Position numbers and translations under genes: made by a program
Assembly (NCBI RefSeq): GCF_932526225.1
Contig: NC_064039.1
Coordinates: forward strand, 11,924,139 to 11,984,138
Origin: Nematostella vectensis
Taxonomy: Eukaryota; Cnidaria; Anthozoa; Actiniaria; Edwardsiidae
Reading direction: 5' to 3'
Length of the DNA stretch: 60,000 nucleotides
In this document: positions 1 to 11,345 of the stretch, in pieces
How positions within the stretch are numbered: position 1 is the stretch's first letter
How the letters are laid out: the number at the start of each line of letters is the position of its first letter
The notes under the pieces: model-generated
What the model was told of the DNA's origin: nothing
What the model saw: only the letters and a program-made list of their open reading frames with translations
Databases searched by the model: none

Positions 1-748
1 TTAGGGTTTGAAGACAAAACAGGGGATATAAAAATGGATAGTACAAAGACAACACAGGGGGTATCATATGGATAGTACAAAGACAACACAGGGGGTATCA
101 TATGGATAGTACAAGGGCCACACAAGGGACATCATATGGATAGTACAAGGGCCACACAAGTAACATCATATGGATAGTACAAGGGCCACACAAGTAACAT
201 CATGTATAGTACAAGGGCCAGACAAGGGACATCATATGGATAGTACAAGGGCCACACAAGGGACATCAAATGGATAGTACAAGGGCCACACAAGGGACAT
301 CAAATGGATAGTACAAGGGCCACACAAGGGACATCATATGGATAGTACAAGGGCCACACAAGGAACATCATATGGATAGTACAAGGGCTACAAGAGGGAC
401 ATCATGGAAAGTACAAGGGCCACACAAGGGACATCATGGATAGTACAAGGGACATCATGGATAGTACAAGGGCCAGACAAGGGACATCATATGGATAGTA
501 CAAGGGCCACACAAGGGACATCATATGGGTAGTACAAGGGCCACACAAGGAATATCATATGGATAATACAAGGGTCACACAAGGGACATCATATGGGTTT
601 TACAAAGACCAACGCATGGGAAATCGTATGGATTGTACAAAGACCATTCAGGGGATGTCATACATACTATAGTTAAAGGGGGGGACATCATATGGATAGT
701 ACAGAGACCACACAAGGGACATCATATGGAAAATACAAAGACTACATA
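1..748. repeat. 34-bp minisatellite array, segment 1
   Basis: About twenty degenerate copies of a 34-bp unit of the form GGGACATCATATGG-ATAGTACAAG followed by a GCCACACAA-like tail. Copies vary by substitution and some are shortened (for example around 420-470). The first 20 bases do not fit the unit well. Most copies here carry the AAGGGCCACAC variant, whereas the segments from 3 kb on mostly carry AAAGACCACAC, so the array has locally homogenised sub-families. Because 34 x 3 = 102, long open frames on either strand are artefacts of the repeat. The array reaches or runs beyond the left window edge. Confidence 0.95.
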
Positions 749-1387
749 TGTAAGCGGTTCCAAAGCAGCGACTTGTGGGAAGTGTGCAGTGGGCTCGTTT
801 TAGTGTCAACCACAGTGTAGAACAGTCATCCAAGCTTGATTTAACAGCGTTTATTACAATCAACTCGTCCAACCATGGAACACATGCGGTGATAACCATG
901 AAGTAATTAACAATTCGCAAATTTAGGATAAAAACCTAAGGATTACAGGCAGTTCTGTAAATCGCAAAAAGGCTAAATCAATATTTACAAATTCAACTTA
1001 CGTCTGATCTCGTCTCCGGGGCTTAAAGAAATACAACTCCAAGTAAGCTTGTAACTCTTCAAACTCCACTCTGACTTCTCTTACTCTTCTTTTCTGGCTC
1101 TCGACTCAACTCTTCCCTCTTCGGTTTCTCTGCTCAAGTCTTAAAGATTGCTAAATGGGTACTATAATTTATAGGCAGGTGGGACGTGTCCTAAAGTAGG
1201 ACGTGCCTCATTCCTAAACTCTTACTCAAAGGTAAACTACGATAAATCTTATCAGTCTAATCATAGGAAAGGGCGGCTGCGCTCAAAGTAGAGGAAGCCG
1301 TTGTAGCTTAACTAAACAATTGTCTAAATTATCTAATCCGTTCAATTTAAATCAACGTTCTTTTTTGTATTTTCAATGTTCATAACA
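749..1387 (-). mobile_element. Solo LTR of an LTR retrotransposon
   Basis: A 639-bp block interrupts the minisatellite. Read on the minus strand it starts TGTTATGAAC and ends ACCGCTTACA, the TG..CA ends typical of LTRs. The bases on both sides are ACATA (744-748 and 1388-1392), a perfect 5-bp target-site duplication. A TATA-like box lies at 1167-1173 (minus strand) and an AATAAA signal at 850-855 (minus strand), in the order expected for U3-R-U5. No gag-pol or second LTR is adjacent, so it is probably a solo LTR left by recombination between two LTRs. The 5-bp duplication fits Ty3/gypsy or BEL/Pao families; the sequence alone does not decide between them. Confidence 0.85.
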
Positions 1388-1640
1388 ACATATGGGACAT
1401 ATGGGTAGTACAAAGACCATGCATGGGACGTCATATGGGTAGTACAAGGGACATCTAATGGATAGTACAAATGTCACTCATGGGACATCATATGGATAGT
1501 GCAAAGACAATGCATGTGACATTATATGCATGGCACAAAGACCACACAAGGGGCATCATTTGGATTGTACAAAGACCTAGCATGGGAAATGATATGGATA
1601 GTACAAAAACCACACAGTGGATGTCATCAATTAATCAATC
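1388..1640. repeat. 34-bp minisatellite array, segment 2
   Basis: Continuation of the 34-bp array after the solo LTR, about seven degenerate units. Some carry the variant tail with ATGCATGGGAC (for example near 1420 and 1510). A short open frame across it (1471-1668) is repeat read-through. Confidence 0.9.
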
Positions 1641-1988
1641 AAGTCTATTTCACCAAATAATAGTATAATGATAATAATTCAAAAAATAGTGATGATGAGG
1701 AGTCTACTAAAAGCACAATTCTTATGAGGTGTAGACCCCTGTCGCAGACTAAGTAGCGTCTCTACTAAAATATATATGAATGTTCTTGATTTGACTAAGG
1801 AATCCTTATTATTAAATTTTCATGTGGCTGATTTGATTAAATAAAGTAGAATCATATTTTTAAATCAATAGCTGCTTTTTGAGAGAGGATATTGTCCTTT
1901 ACAATCTTTTTGAACATATTTATTGATCTGCATTGTCATACATATCGATAGAACAAAGGGTACATAGGGGACATCATATGGATAGTAC
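1641..1988. other. AT-rich spacer with a short minisatellite remnant
   Basis: Unassigned AT-rich sequence between two array segments. No coding signal is visible. One or two minisatellite units, including the variant with GATAGAACAAAGGG, reappear at about 1936-1988 directly before the LINE remnant. Confidence 0.6.
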
Positions 1989-2955
1989 TAACGATCTTCC
2001 AGAGTCTCTTACAGCAGACGTGCGGTAATTTGCAGACGACACAGTAGTATATGCCACCATTTACTCAGTGAATGACTGCAAAGCACTTCAACAAGATCTT
2101 GAAAAGCTAGTCGAATCTCAGGATTCCTTCCTGAGAAATGCAAGGTGCTCCATATAAGAAGAAAGCTATCAGCCCTACAGTTTGAATATATGCTTCATGG
2201 CAAAGTGTTGGAATTAACAAACATAGCAACCTACCTTGGCATTGCTATATGGCATGATCTATCTTGGAACGAACAAGTGAACAACATCACTCACAAAGCA
2301 AACACAACTCTAGATTTCTTCAGAAGAAATTTACGTGTGGCTGACGCTACACTAAAAACCACAGCATACAATACCTTGTGCACTTAACCTTAGAATATGC
2401 ATGCCCTGTCTGGGACCCGTTTACACAGAAAAACATCAATCAAATAGAAATGGTCTAACGTACAGCCGCACGCTTTACACTAAACAGATATTATAACACC
2501 TCTAGTGTAACAGAGATGCTGAGTGAACTTAGATGGATGTCCCTTCAAGAGAGAAGGAAATATCTAAGGCTAAGCCTGTTTTACAAGATCCATTCTGGTA
2601 TGGTGGACCTGGGTAAGACTGTTACTATGAAAACCATAGCAAGACCCTCGCGCCACTATAACAACATGAGCATCGAAGTTCCCTTTTCCCGGACACAGTA
2701 CCATCAAATGTCCTTTTTCCTGAGAACAATTCGGGATTTGAACTTGCTGCCGAACCCTGTGGTGGAAGTACCAAGCCTGGCCTCCTTCAAAGGCCCGCTG
2801 AAACCCACCTCGAGGAAAACTGAACACCCTCCAATTTCTTTTAACTCACTTCACGGACATTTTATTAGCACTCCCTCACATGCACTGCAGCCTGTGCTCA
2901 CAAGAATCTTCTTATAGAAGGAGGTGGGCCCACCAGGAAGAAGACGAAGTAGTAG
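1989..2955 (+). mobile_element. 5'-truncated non-LTR retrotransposon (reverse transcriptase C-terminal part)
   Basis: Translation in shifting plus frames gives the end of a LINE reverse transcriptase. The catalytic FADD motif is at 2029-2040, followed by DTVVYATI. Then come a YLGIAI..DLSWNEQV block, HKANTTLDFFRRNL, an EYACPVWDP block (about 2391-2415) and LRWMSLQERRKYLRLSLFYKI. These are the thumb and post-RT signatures of CR1/jockey-type LINEs. It is dead: a TAA stop sits directly before the FADD motif (2026-2028), and frameshifts separate the 2145-2387 and 2516-2917 segments. The 3' end is a GAAGAAGACGAAG-like simple tail at about 2937-2955, next to minisatellite. The endonuclease and RT N-terminus are missing, as expected for 5' truncation. 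Confidence 0.85.
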
Positions 2956-3545
2956 AAAGGCCACACAAGGGACATATGAATAGTACAAATGCCACACAAG
3001 GGAAATGATATGGATAGTACAAAGATCACACAGGGAATGTCATACAGATTGATAGAACAAAGGGCATGTAGGGGACATCATATGGATAATGCAAGGAACA
3101 CACATGGGAAACCATATGGATTGTACAAAGACTACACAAAGGACCTATATGGATAGTAAAAAGACACCACGGGGGATATTATACAGATTGATAGAAACAA
3201 GGCACGTAGGGGGCATCATATGGATTGTACAAAGACCATGCATGGGGCATCATATGGATAGTACAAAGACCATGCATGGGGCATCATATGGATAGTACAA
3301 AGACCATGCATGTGGCATCATATGGATAGTACAAAGACCATGCATGGGACATCATATGGATAGTACAAAGACCATGCATGGGACATCATATGGATAGTAC
3401 AAAGACCATTCATGGGGCATCATATGGATAGTACAAAGACCACACGGGGGATAACATACATATTGATAAAGCAAAGGGCACGTAGGGGACGTCATGTGGA
3501 AAGTACAAAGACCACGCATAGGACATCATATGGATGGTAATAATG
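2956..3545. repeat. 34-bp minisatellite array, segment 3
   Basis: About seventeen units. A run of near-identical copies with AAAGACCATGCATGGG lies at about 3215-3415, so expansion here was recent. A second unit type (CAGATTGATAGAACAAAGGG, then CACGTAGGGG) is interspersed near 3045, 3185 and 3455, giving an alternating, higher-order pattern that also appears at 6.0-6.4 kb. Confidence 0.93.
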
Positions 3546-5640
3546 AAAATAATAATACGTGGTTGAGAGCATCCTATAGACTCGATGCTCTCAAAATTCA
3601 TAAAAAAGAAAGAAAGAAAGGAATGTATGTAAACAAAATGGATGTATTAATAAATGCAACAGCCAAGAATAAAATTAGAAAATCTAAAAAGAAACAGGAT
3701 TAAAAATCGCCATCAACGAATTGATTAAAAAGATAAGTTTTAAGCTGTCCTTTAAAAGTATTAACAGATTTAGAATTTTTTAATGGCTCTGGAAAAGCAT
3801 TCCAAAGTTTAGGCGTGCATACAGAAAAAGCTCGGTTACCATAATAAGATGTTTTAGTGGTAGGAACCTTGAGCTGACTTTTTGTAGAATATCGAAGTGC
3901 ACGAGAAGGACAGTATTTGACGAGGAGATCTGCTAAATAGTCTAAATAGTCTGGACCACAGCCATTTAGACATTTATATGTCATAAGAAGAATTTACAAA
4001 GTAATTCTATGTCCGTATACTGGACTCTCTGCAGCTTAGCAATCAAGTTATCAGGCAAACCGAACAATATACCGTTACAGGAATCAAGTCGCGAGGTGAC
4101 AAAAGCATGTATCAACCTCTCGCATTTATTTTCACTAAAGATGTTCTCTGATTCTTCTGATGGCATGAGATGTAGACTTGCAAATACTATTGACATGTTT
4201 GCCCAGTTTAAGATAGGCTTTATCAACCGATTGAATTATCTTACTCTCAATACATAGCCCAGGGATGGAATTATAGGGTTTTTAAACGTTTTTTAAAAAA
4301 CGGGTTGAAAGATGAAGAATCTCGTATTTTGTTGGATTGCAGACTTGTTTGTGAGCTTGTTTGCTTGTTTGTGGTACACCAGATGGTAACATCTCTAATG
4401 CAGAGCTCAAGTTTGCTGAGAGTGGCTGATCTATTGTTGTCGTTGTTGTTGACAGACACATAGATTTGCGTGTCGTCAGCGTACATGGTGCAATTCATAT
4501 TATGCGCATTAATAAGATCTCCAAGCGGCGCAAAATAAAGAAAGAACAGAAGGGGGCCAATAACAGACCCTTGTGGAAACAGCACGGGTCTACTACTTGA
4601 GACTACATTCCTTACCGCAACAGATTGACTTCTGTTGGACAGATAGGAAGAGAACCAGGAAAGAACTGTCCCACTAATACCATAACGATTTTCCAATCTT
4701 CGGAGTAAAAGATTATGGTCAAGCGTGTCAAAAGCATCAGCTGATAAGTCCAGAAGGACCAAGACAACCTCATTTCCAGCGTCTATAGAACAGAACGCAT
4801 TGCATCATTCGTAACTCTCAACATCACTGTTTCAGTACTATTGCATTTACTATAACGCAGATTGCATTTTGGCAAATAAGCCATTATCTAGCAGGCAGTT
4901 TGTTGTTTGTGTGGAAGCCACACTTTCAAGTATCTTCGACCTCGTGGTCTAAAGTGGCTTTTCTCAAGAAAGGGGAATAGTATACCCTTTTTCAACGATG
5001 CTGGGAACACACCTCCAGAAAGGGAAGTGTTTATTAATGAAGTGATCGAAGGAGTGATTAAATCTGAATCTTGTTCTAAGAAATGTACTGGCACAGGGTC
5101 AAGCATACATGATTTGCTTGAAGACTTTTCCAGTAGATCAAGTACATACCGTTTAGAGACTTGGGAGAAATTCTCAAAACATGATTTACGACGCGGTCCT
5201 GAATCTAGTGAAAATGGCAATCCCAAAGGAGGTCCTGTGGGGTTAACCAAAAGAGCGCGAAATTTCAAAATCTTAATGGCAAAGACTCGGGGATGGCAGA
5301 GGAGAAACACTTTTCACACTGAACAAGTTGTCAATCATACGGAAAAATTCTTGATTGTAGAAACTAAAATTTTTTCTCGATAGTAATGAGATTTCGCAGA
5401 CCGTAGGGCATTTGCATACTCATCGCACTTAGCCCTGTATATCTGCCCACGAACTTCTAAACGATTAGTAAGGTATTATCTCTCCAATCGCCGCTTTTCT
5501 ACAGAGCCCTTAAGGAATCCGAATACTAGGGCGCATTTGGTCGAGATCTAGCAGAGCGCGTTTTGACTGGTGCGTGATTAACTAGAAGTGAGCTTAGGGA
5601 AGCATTGAACTGTTCGTTCTCCAGAGGCCTAAATCTCCAG
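3545..5640 (-). mobile_element. CR1/L2-like LINE remnant
   Basis: On the minus strand, frameshifted blocks appear in LINE order. First comes an N-terminal linker with NHAPVKTRSARSRPNAP and RGQIYRAKCDEYANALRSAK (about 5610-5390). Next is the finger region with LDPVPVHFLEQ and PSITSLINTSLSGGVFPAS (5310-4888). The palm follows with LLDLSADAFDTLDHNLLL, FPQGSVIGPLLF and catalytic YADDTQIY (4762-4271). The C-terminal part has SRLDSCNGILFGLPDNL and TYKCLNGCGPDYLDYL (4226-3712). Several stops and shifts kill it. The 3' untranslated part has a 9-bp hairpin (GAGAGCATC/GATGCTCTC, about 3565-3592) and an ATT-repeat tail at about 3545, next to minisatellite. The upstream apurinic endonuclease is absent. 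Confidence 0.9.
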
Positions 5641-5930
5641 GAAAGGGGGGGGGGGGGGGTGGCAATAAAGAAGAAATTCTGAGAGGAGGGGGAGCCAAAA
5701 CTTTTAAATTTCAAGGGGGAGGGGTAGAAGTAGCCCATAAATTTCGGGGGAGGGGGGGGCTTACTATGATTATTTTTTTGTTATCTTTCTATTTTACACA
5801 TTTCAGACTGGGGGGAGGGGGTACACAAATTTCTTTGCGGGGTGGGGGTAGCTCTGTTATTTTTCCAGAAGGGGGGGAGTAGCCCAGAAATTCCAGGGGA
5901 GGGGTATCTGGAGCCCTAAAAATCAAGGGT
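5641..5930. repeat. G-run-rich degenerate repeat
   Basis: Several loose copies of a motif combining a short AAATTT/AGAAATT block, GTAGCCCA and long G runs (GGGGGAGGGG). The longest homopolymer is about 14 G near 5646-5660. The plus strand is strongly G-rich and the minus strand C-rich, giving G-quadruplex potential. It marks the 5' end of the minus-strand LINE remnant. No coding function is seen. Confidence 0.75.
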
Positions 5931-5939
5931 TTAATTTGA

Positions 5940-7115
5940 ACATTAGGACATCATATGAATAGTAAAACATCATATGGATAGTAAAAAGACCACACAAGGG
6001 ACATCACATCGATAGTACAAAGACTACATATGGGACATCATATGGATAGTACAAAGACAACACAGGGGGTGTCATTCAGATTGATAAAACAAAGGGCACG
6101 TAGGGGACATATGGAAAGTATTAAACCACGCACGGGACATCAAATGGATGGTACAAAGACCACACAAGGGACATCATATGGATTGTACAAAGACCATGCA
6201 TGGAACATCATATGGATTGTACAAAGACCATGCATGGGACATCATATGAATAGTACAAAAACCACACAGTAGATGTCATACATATTGATAGAACAAAGGG
6301 TACAAAGGGGACATCATATGGATAGTACAAAGGCCATACAAGGGAAATGATATGGATTGTACAAAGACGACACAGGGATGTCATACAGATTGATAGAACA
6401 AAGGGCATGTAGGGGACATCATATGGAAAGTACAAAGACCATGCATGGTACATCATATGAGTAGAACAAAGACCATATATGCGATATACGGATACTACAA
6501 AGATCACACATGGGATATCATATGGGTTGTACAAAGGCCACACAAGGGACATCTTATGGATAGTACAAATGTCAATCATGGGACATCATATGGATAGTAC
6601 AGAGACAATGCATGGGATATCCTATGGATAGTACAAAGAACACACAGGGGACATCATGTATAGTACAAAAACCACACAAGGGACATCATATGAATAGTAC
6701 AAAGACCACACAAGGGACATCATATGAATAGTACAAAGACCACACGGGACATCATATGGATAATACCAAGACCACACAAGGGACATTATATGAATAGTAC
6801 AAAGACCACACAAGGGACATATGGATAGTACAAAGACCACACAAGGGACATCATATGAATAGTACAAAGACCACAAGGGACATCATATGAATAGTACAAA
6901 GACCACACAAGGGACATCATATGAATAGTACAAAGACCACACAAGGGACATCATATGGATAGTACAAAGACCACACAAGGGACATCATATGGATAGTACA
7001 AAGACCACACAAGGGACATAATATGAATAGTACAAAGACCACACAAGGGACATCATATGAATAGTACAAAGACCACACAAGGGACATCATATGAATAGTA
7101 CAACAAGGCAACATG
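5940..7115. repeat. 34-bp minisatellite array, segment 4
   Basis: About thirty-four units. The distal part (about 6650-7100) is the most homogeneous of the whole array: ATGAATAGTACAAAGACCAC copies repeat nearly without change. The proximal part mixes in the second unit type with GATTGATARAACAAAGGGC. A unit at about 6024-6045 (GACTACATATGGGACATC) looks like an unoccupied version of the solo-LTR target at 744-748/1388-1392. Long minus-strand open frames here (6208-7225) are repeat read-through. Confidence 0.95.
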
Positions 7116-9463
7116 GGAAACATAATGTGGGACAATAATGGGGAGCGCAGAAATGGTACCAAAACATAATCATGAAAATTAGGCCGAGATAAAGAATTCA
7201 TAGGAACATTATAAAAGGACCTCACATGAATATGTCATTTTTTTTTAAACTTAGTAGTGGTATCACAATATTCGTTATTTTTCATTGATTTCTTATATTT
7301 ATGTGTATTACGTTAGATAAGTTCGGTTCAATATGTGAATTTTCTCCCTCCCGATTCCCATATTAACGGTATATTAAAATGTATTTTGATTCATTTTGCA
7401 TTCCCGAAGGTAGCATCCCTGCAATATATATCGATTTTTACCATTCTATGGAATATTCAAAGCGAAAATATTTTTTGTATCTACTAAGCAGCATATCTAC
7501 TTGAAAAGTTATTGTTTTTAAAATCGCTTGATTGATATTACTTGAGTTGACAGATCCAGTGAAATCTTCGAGGGTATTTGTTTTCAGTTTGATTGATTAG
7601 CAATTTGAAACGACTTTCACCAATTGATTGCCACACTTGGTGGCTTAAACGGCGCCGCGACTGCAACAAATCATCAACAAATTAAACAAAGGAAAACAAA
7701 AACGTGTTAGCCACTGAACGGAAATGAGTACGCTATAAATTTGAAGCATTAAGTAAAAAAATTACTAAAAAAGTGATTTTATTACTCTGAAGAAATAAGA
7801 GCCGAAAGTACCTACAGTCAAATGCTAGGACGGCGGCGCGCTTAGGGAGACCTTATCAGAGAAAAGCAATTTGTCATAGTGGACATATAGACGGGCTTAG
7901 ATCGCCACTGGTAATTGGAGTTTTATCTTTCCACCTGCTGCTATGCCTCCTTGGCTACTTTACTCTGTAAAAGCTCTTCACTTCAAGTACTTCGGTTTAA
8001 AAAACGTTTTATACATGTCCAAAGTATTTAAAAATGCGATAAAAGTTTTATGGGGAATAAAAAGAAATAAGAAAATTCAAGTGCTTTTAGTCTTTTGAGT
8101 TCCATCGGCCCCTTTTAATAATAGTATTTGTATCATAAACGGCAGAGATACTGAATAGTGCCTTTTCGCAAGTGAGACAGTAAGCTATCCTCATGCTAAT
8201 GAAACGCTAAAGCGCTTTAGTAGCTACAACTACATAGTAGGGTAAGACAGTCTGACAAAAATCGAGGTTATTACTGTTACGTGCTTCAACTCGCTGCGAT
8301 TCAGAAACTAAAAAACGACACGGGTGGACTACTGTACACCACAACTTTGCTTAACTTGTAAGATATGACTGATAACAGTCATTGGATGCGTACTGAGTTT
8401 TCCAAAAAACGTGAAATATATCACGACCATTGGCTTATGTGGCATAAATATTTAATGAAGTATTAAGTTGCGTTAAGAAACATGTGTTATCGGGGTGGAC
8501 GCCTTCGCAATTCAAAAGAGAGACTGGTGTGTATTTTGAAATCCCATTGCCAGTTCAATATAAGCTACACTTTTAAACAAAAATCATGTGTTCTTAAAGA
8601 TGTGATCTTTTTTTTATCACACTCTTTTTCTTTGTAAGAACGTCTCATTTTCAGTCGAGACTGGGCCCTTATTATTTTGGAGAATTTTAAGGTTGAAAAT
8701 GTTTTTAAGGATGTTCAATAATGATCAGTTATCTTGAGAAACAATTTGATTCTGCATTTTCATAACGCATCACACTAATAAAACAAGACACTTGGTGAAA
8801 TCTGAGGCTGGATGTTCTTAATTAGCAGTCAGAGAAGAGGAATGTCTGCTCAAGGTTGTTTTGCGTTTCAGAAAAAGGAACGGTTGTAACTACAATTCTC
8901 AGTCCAATACAAGGCAACTTGTTAACTATATGACAATACATTTATAAATGATATGTTGTATGTACGTGGGCGATATGAGAAGAGGGTTGTGTATACAGGA
9001 CCTCCACGTTGCACTACAGCTCAGCTCGTAAACCCTCCTGGGCGCCTGTCTTGGAGACCCCAAACTCCGTGCGTGCTTGATATTGCACGGAAACGGGCGC
9101 GGCGACCACATCGATTGACTAAAAGCAATTAGATATATCACATCTCAAGTGATGCTCATTGAACACCTCAGGAGCGCTTAAATGCTAATTGCTTGAATTG
9201 AGAGGGATTTGAAGCATTGCTTCGCCGGTTTCATAGCATTTGGTAGTCATCACTCTCTTGATAGTTGGACAACTCTGTTGTTTATACGACACACGAGCTG
9301 CACGAGTGCCATTGACAAATTCCATTCAGATGATGGCATGCCTTAAGCTTGTGAAAGGCTCCCATGGGCATTAAGCTTGTAAAAGAACTAAAAGAAATAC
9401 TGTTGGGGATTCCTAGTTATCGGTTAAAAGTCCATATACGAATAGCTGGTTTAGTTCTGACAT
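7116..9463. other. Intergenic, no gene seen
   Basis: Unique-looking AT-rich sequence after the minisatellite. No open frame has convincing codon structure or recognisable residues, and no tRNA or rRNA is apparent. A slightly GC-richer stretch lies at about 8990-9110. The block at 9110-9200 has several TAATT/CAATT cores and could be regulatory for HMX, but that is a guess. Confidence 0.5.
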
Positions 9464-9670
9464 AGGGCGCGTTTTTTACTCCTGATTCCGGAATGAGAAT
9501 GATTAGAATAGAAAAAAGCGCTCGTTCGTTTATCCCGCGTTCCCATTCCGGAATGGAATAAAGGCCATTCCACCCATTTCTGTTACCCGTAGCAGAATGA
9601 CTCGAATGCCATTCTGAACAATTTCTATCAACCATTTCCATTCCATAATGATAGGAAAAAAACGCATCCT
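9464..9670. mobile_element. MITE-like element with imperfect terminal inverted repeats
   Basis: A 207-bp block whose ends are inverted copies. The left end starts AGGGCGCGTTTTTTACTCC; the right end, reverse-complemented, starts AGGATGCGTTTTTTTCCT. Both continue through a GGAATG-AATG core over about 38 bp. The interior has two ATTCCGGAAT palindromes (about 9486 and 9545). Flanks are ATA on the left and TTA on the right, compatible with a degraded short duplication of the PIF/Harbinger type, but this is uncertain. There is no coding capacity, so it would be non-autonomous. Confidence 0.6.
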
Positions 9671-10704
9671 TAGTCGATCAAACTATTACTAGGCTTTCAG
9701 CAGAATGTGATGGTGTCATTAATTGTCTAGTATCTTTTTTATCTGTAGGGGTTTGTCTTCAGCTAGTTAGGAATGTGATATGAACTGTTAAAGAAAAGCG
9801 AGGACAGAAAAGAGAGATGGGGTATGATGAGGGCAGAGCAAGTATTTAGTAGAGTTGGGAGAGGATGGGCATGAGTGCTTTCGTGGATTTGATTGTTCTG
9901 CTTTCTTCTATCCTCTTTTGAAATTCTTTTCGTGAAGGCATTCTTCTCGTCATTGGCTTTTAGTGTCGGTATTTGAGGCATTTAAGTGCCTAATTGATCA
10001 TATATTTTATGGAACGAATATATTTAGTGAAATTAGCTTTTTATATTCCCATATAATTATTGATTTTAATTTATTATACTATCTTGGGCCTCATGAACGT
10101 TTTTTTGGTAAAAATCAGCATTTCACATGATTTATTGTTGAATACACTTTTATACGCTGTAGTTATAGTCATCCACGCATTCATTCTCAAGCCGCTTTGT
10201 TGTTGTCAGCGGCGCTGAGTTATTATTGACTTTACGACTGAGCTGCTTTTCAAGTCGATTGGGCAGTCCATTGACCGTGAGTTTTTTTCTCTCCTGAACA
10301 TTCGTAAAAATAAACCAATACATATGGCTAGTAAGGCCTATGTACTAGAAACTAGCCCTATGTTTATACACTTTTTATTTTAGACTTAAATATCGTGAAA
10401 TATATATATCATAAGCATCTTAGGTCTACTAATCTTTTTTTTTATAAATTTTGCATACTATTTAAATTATATATTATTAAATTATTTTATATGTCTATTA
10501 TATTATATTAAATTACATCTTTTATATCTTTTTATCTTGTTTGTCTCTGTTCGCCATTGCTGTAGTATGGTGATTTGCATTTTGTCTCATTGTCCAAATT
10601 AGAAGTTTTCAAAATTTTTTCTCGTGCTGCACGTTAATTTCATTTAACTACAGCTTCTTACAAACGTAATTCCCAACAGTTATTGATAAATCTTTTTAGG
10701 GAAT
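9671..10704. other. Intergenic, AT-rich, no gene seen
   Basis: Low-complexity T-rich and ATTA-rich sequence, especially 10380-10560. Short open frames here have no coding character. Confidence 0.5.
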
Positions 10705-10905
10705 AAGAGTTATCTCGTGAAACAAAAATAGAATATCATGTTTTTCTCAATGTCTCTAAATCTTCAGTTTGACCACAAATCTTCAGTATGACTTTTATGG
10801 GAAGTTATTCACCATCGTTACAGAAAAAGTAATATAAAATACCATGTCTTTCTCAATGTCTCTGATCTGCAGTTTTATATGAGAAGTTATTTGCTATCGT
10901 TCGTT
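10705..10905. repeat. Diverged tandem duplication, unit about 105-110 bp
   Basis: Two copies in direct order. Shared anchors are TTCTCAATGTCTCT at about 10743 and 10850, and GAAGTTATT..CATCGTT / GAAGTTATT..TATCGTT at about 10801 and 10882. There is no coding content. Confidence 0.7.
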
Positions 10906-11139
10906 TATTGTAGATCAGTATATCCTTTTCAGCAAATTCGTGTGTCAGTTTGCGTAAGTCTCCTTAAACACTCCCACCGAGTAGGGAAGGGAAAGGAAGC
11001 TGAGCCGACTTTATCCAGAATTGCAGCCATAGGCTGAATTACTCTGGATTTACATTACACGGTGTCTTATTCGGACTGCTATATAAGACGCACTGTGCTG
11101 CCGCGCAGTTTACATGGAAGAGAGTGTTAGTATATTAAT

Positions 11140-11345
11140 GCCCCTTTAGATTATGCGGCCAAGTAGAGACACTAGATATGGGCTCTGCCTTCTCCAGTAG
11201 TTCTTTAACGTCCCACAATAACAGGTTGGTTAGCTAGGTTTTTGCGAGACGGGACCTCCATTTAACATAGTCATCCGAACCACGAGGGATATACAGTCCC
11301 CAATGTAGAGAGCCAGGTTTTTTACACGTCTAAAAAAAACCCCTG
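11140..11345. repeat. Probable dispersed repeat fragment
   Basis: The stretch with AGTTCTTTAACGTCCCACAA, then GAGACGGGACCT and TCATCCGAACCACGAGG, matches my memory of a repeat common in cnidarian and other marine invertebrate genomes. This is recall, not a search result. No open frame crosses it. A genome-wide copy count would settle it. Confidence 0.4.

Noticed and set aside
1-10. TTAGGG at the very start of the window as a telomere
   Set aside because: Only one copy is present, followed by a different repeat.
6208-7225. Series of minus-strand frames with repeated SLVWSLYYPYDVP
   Set aside because: Translation of the 34-bp minisatellite (period 34 codons), not protein repeats under selection.
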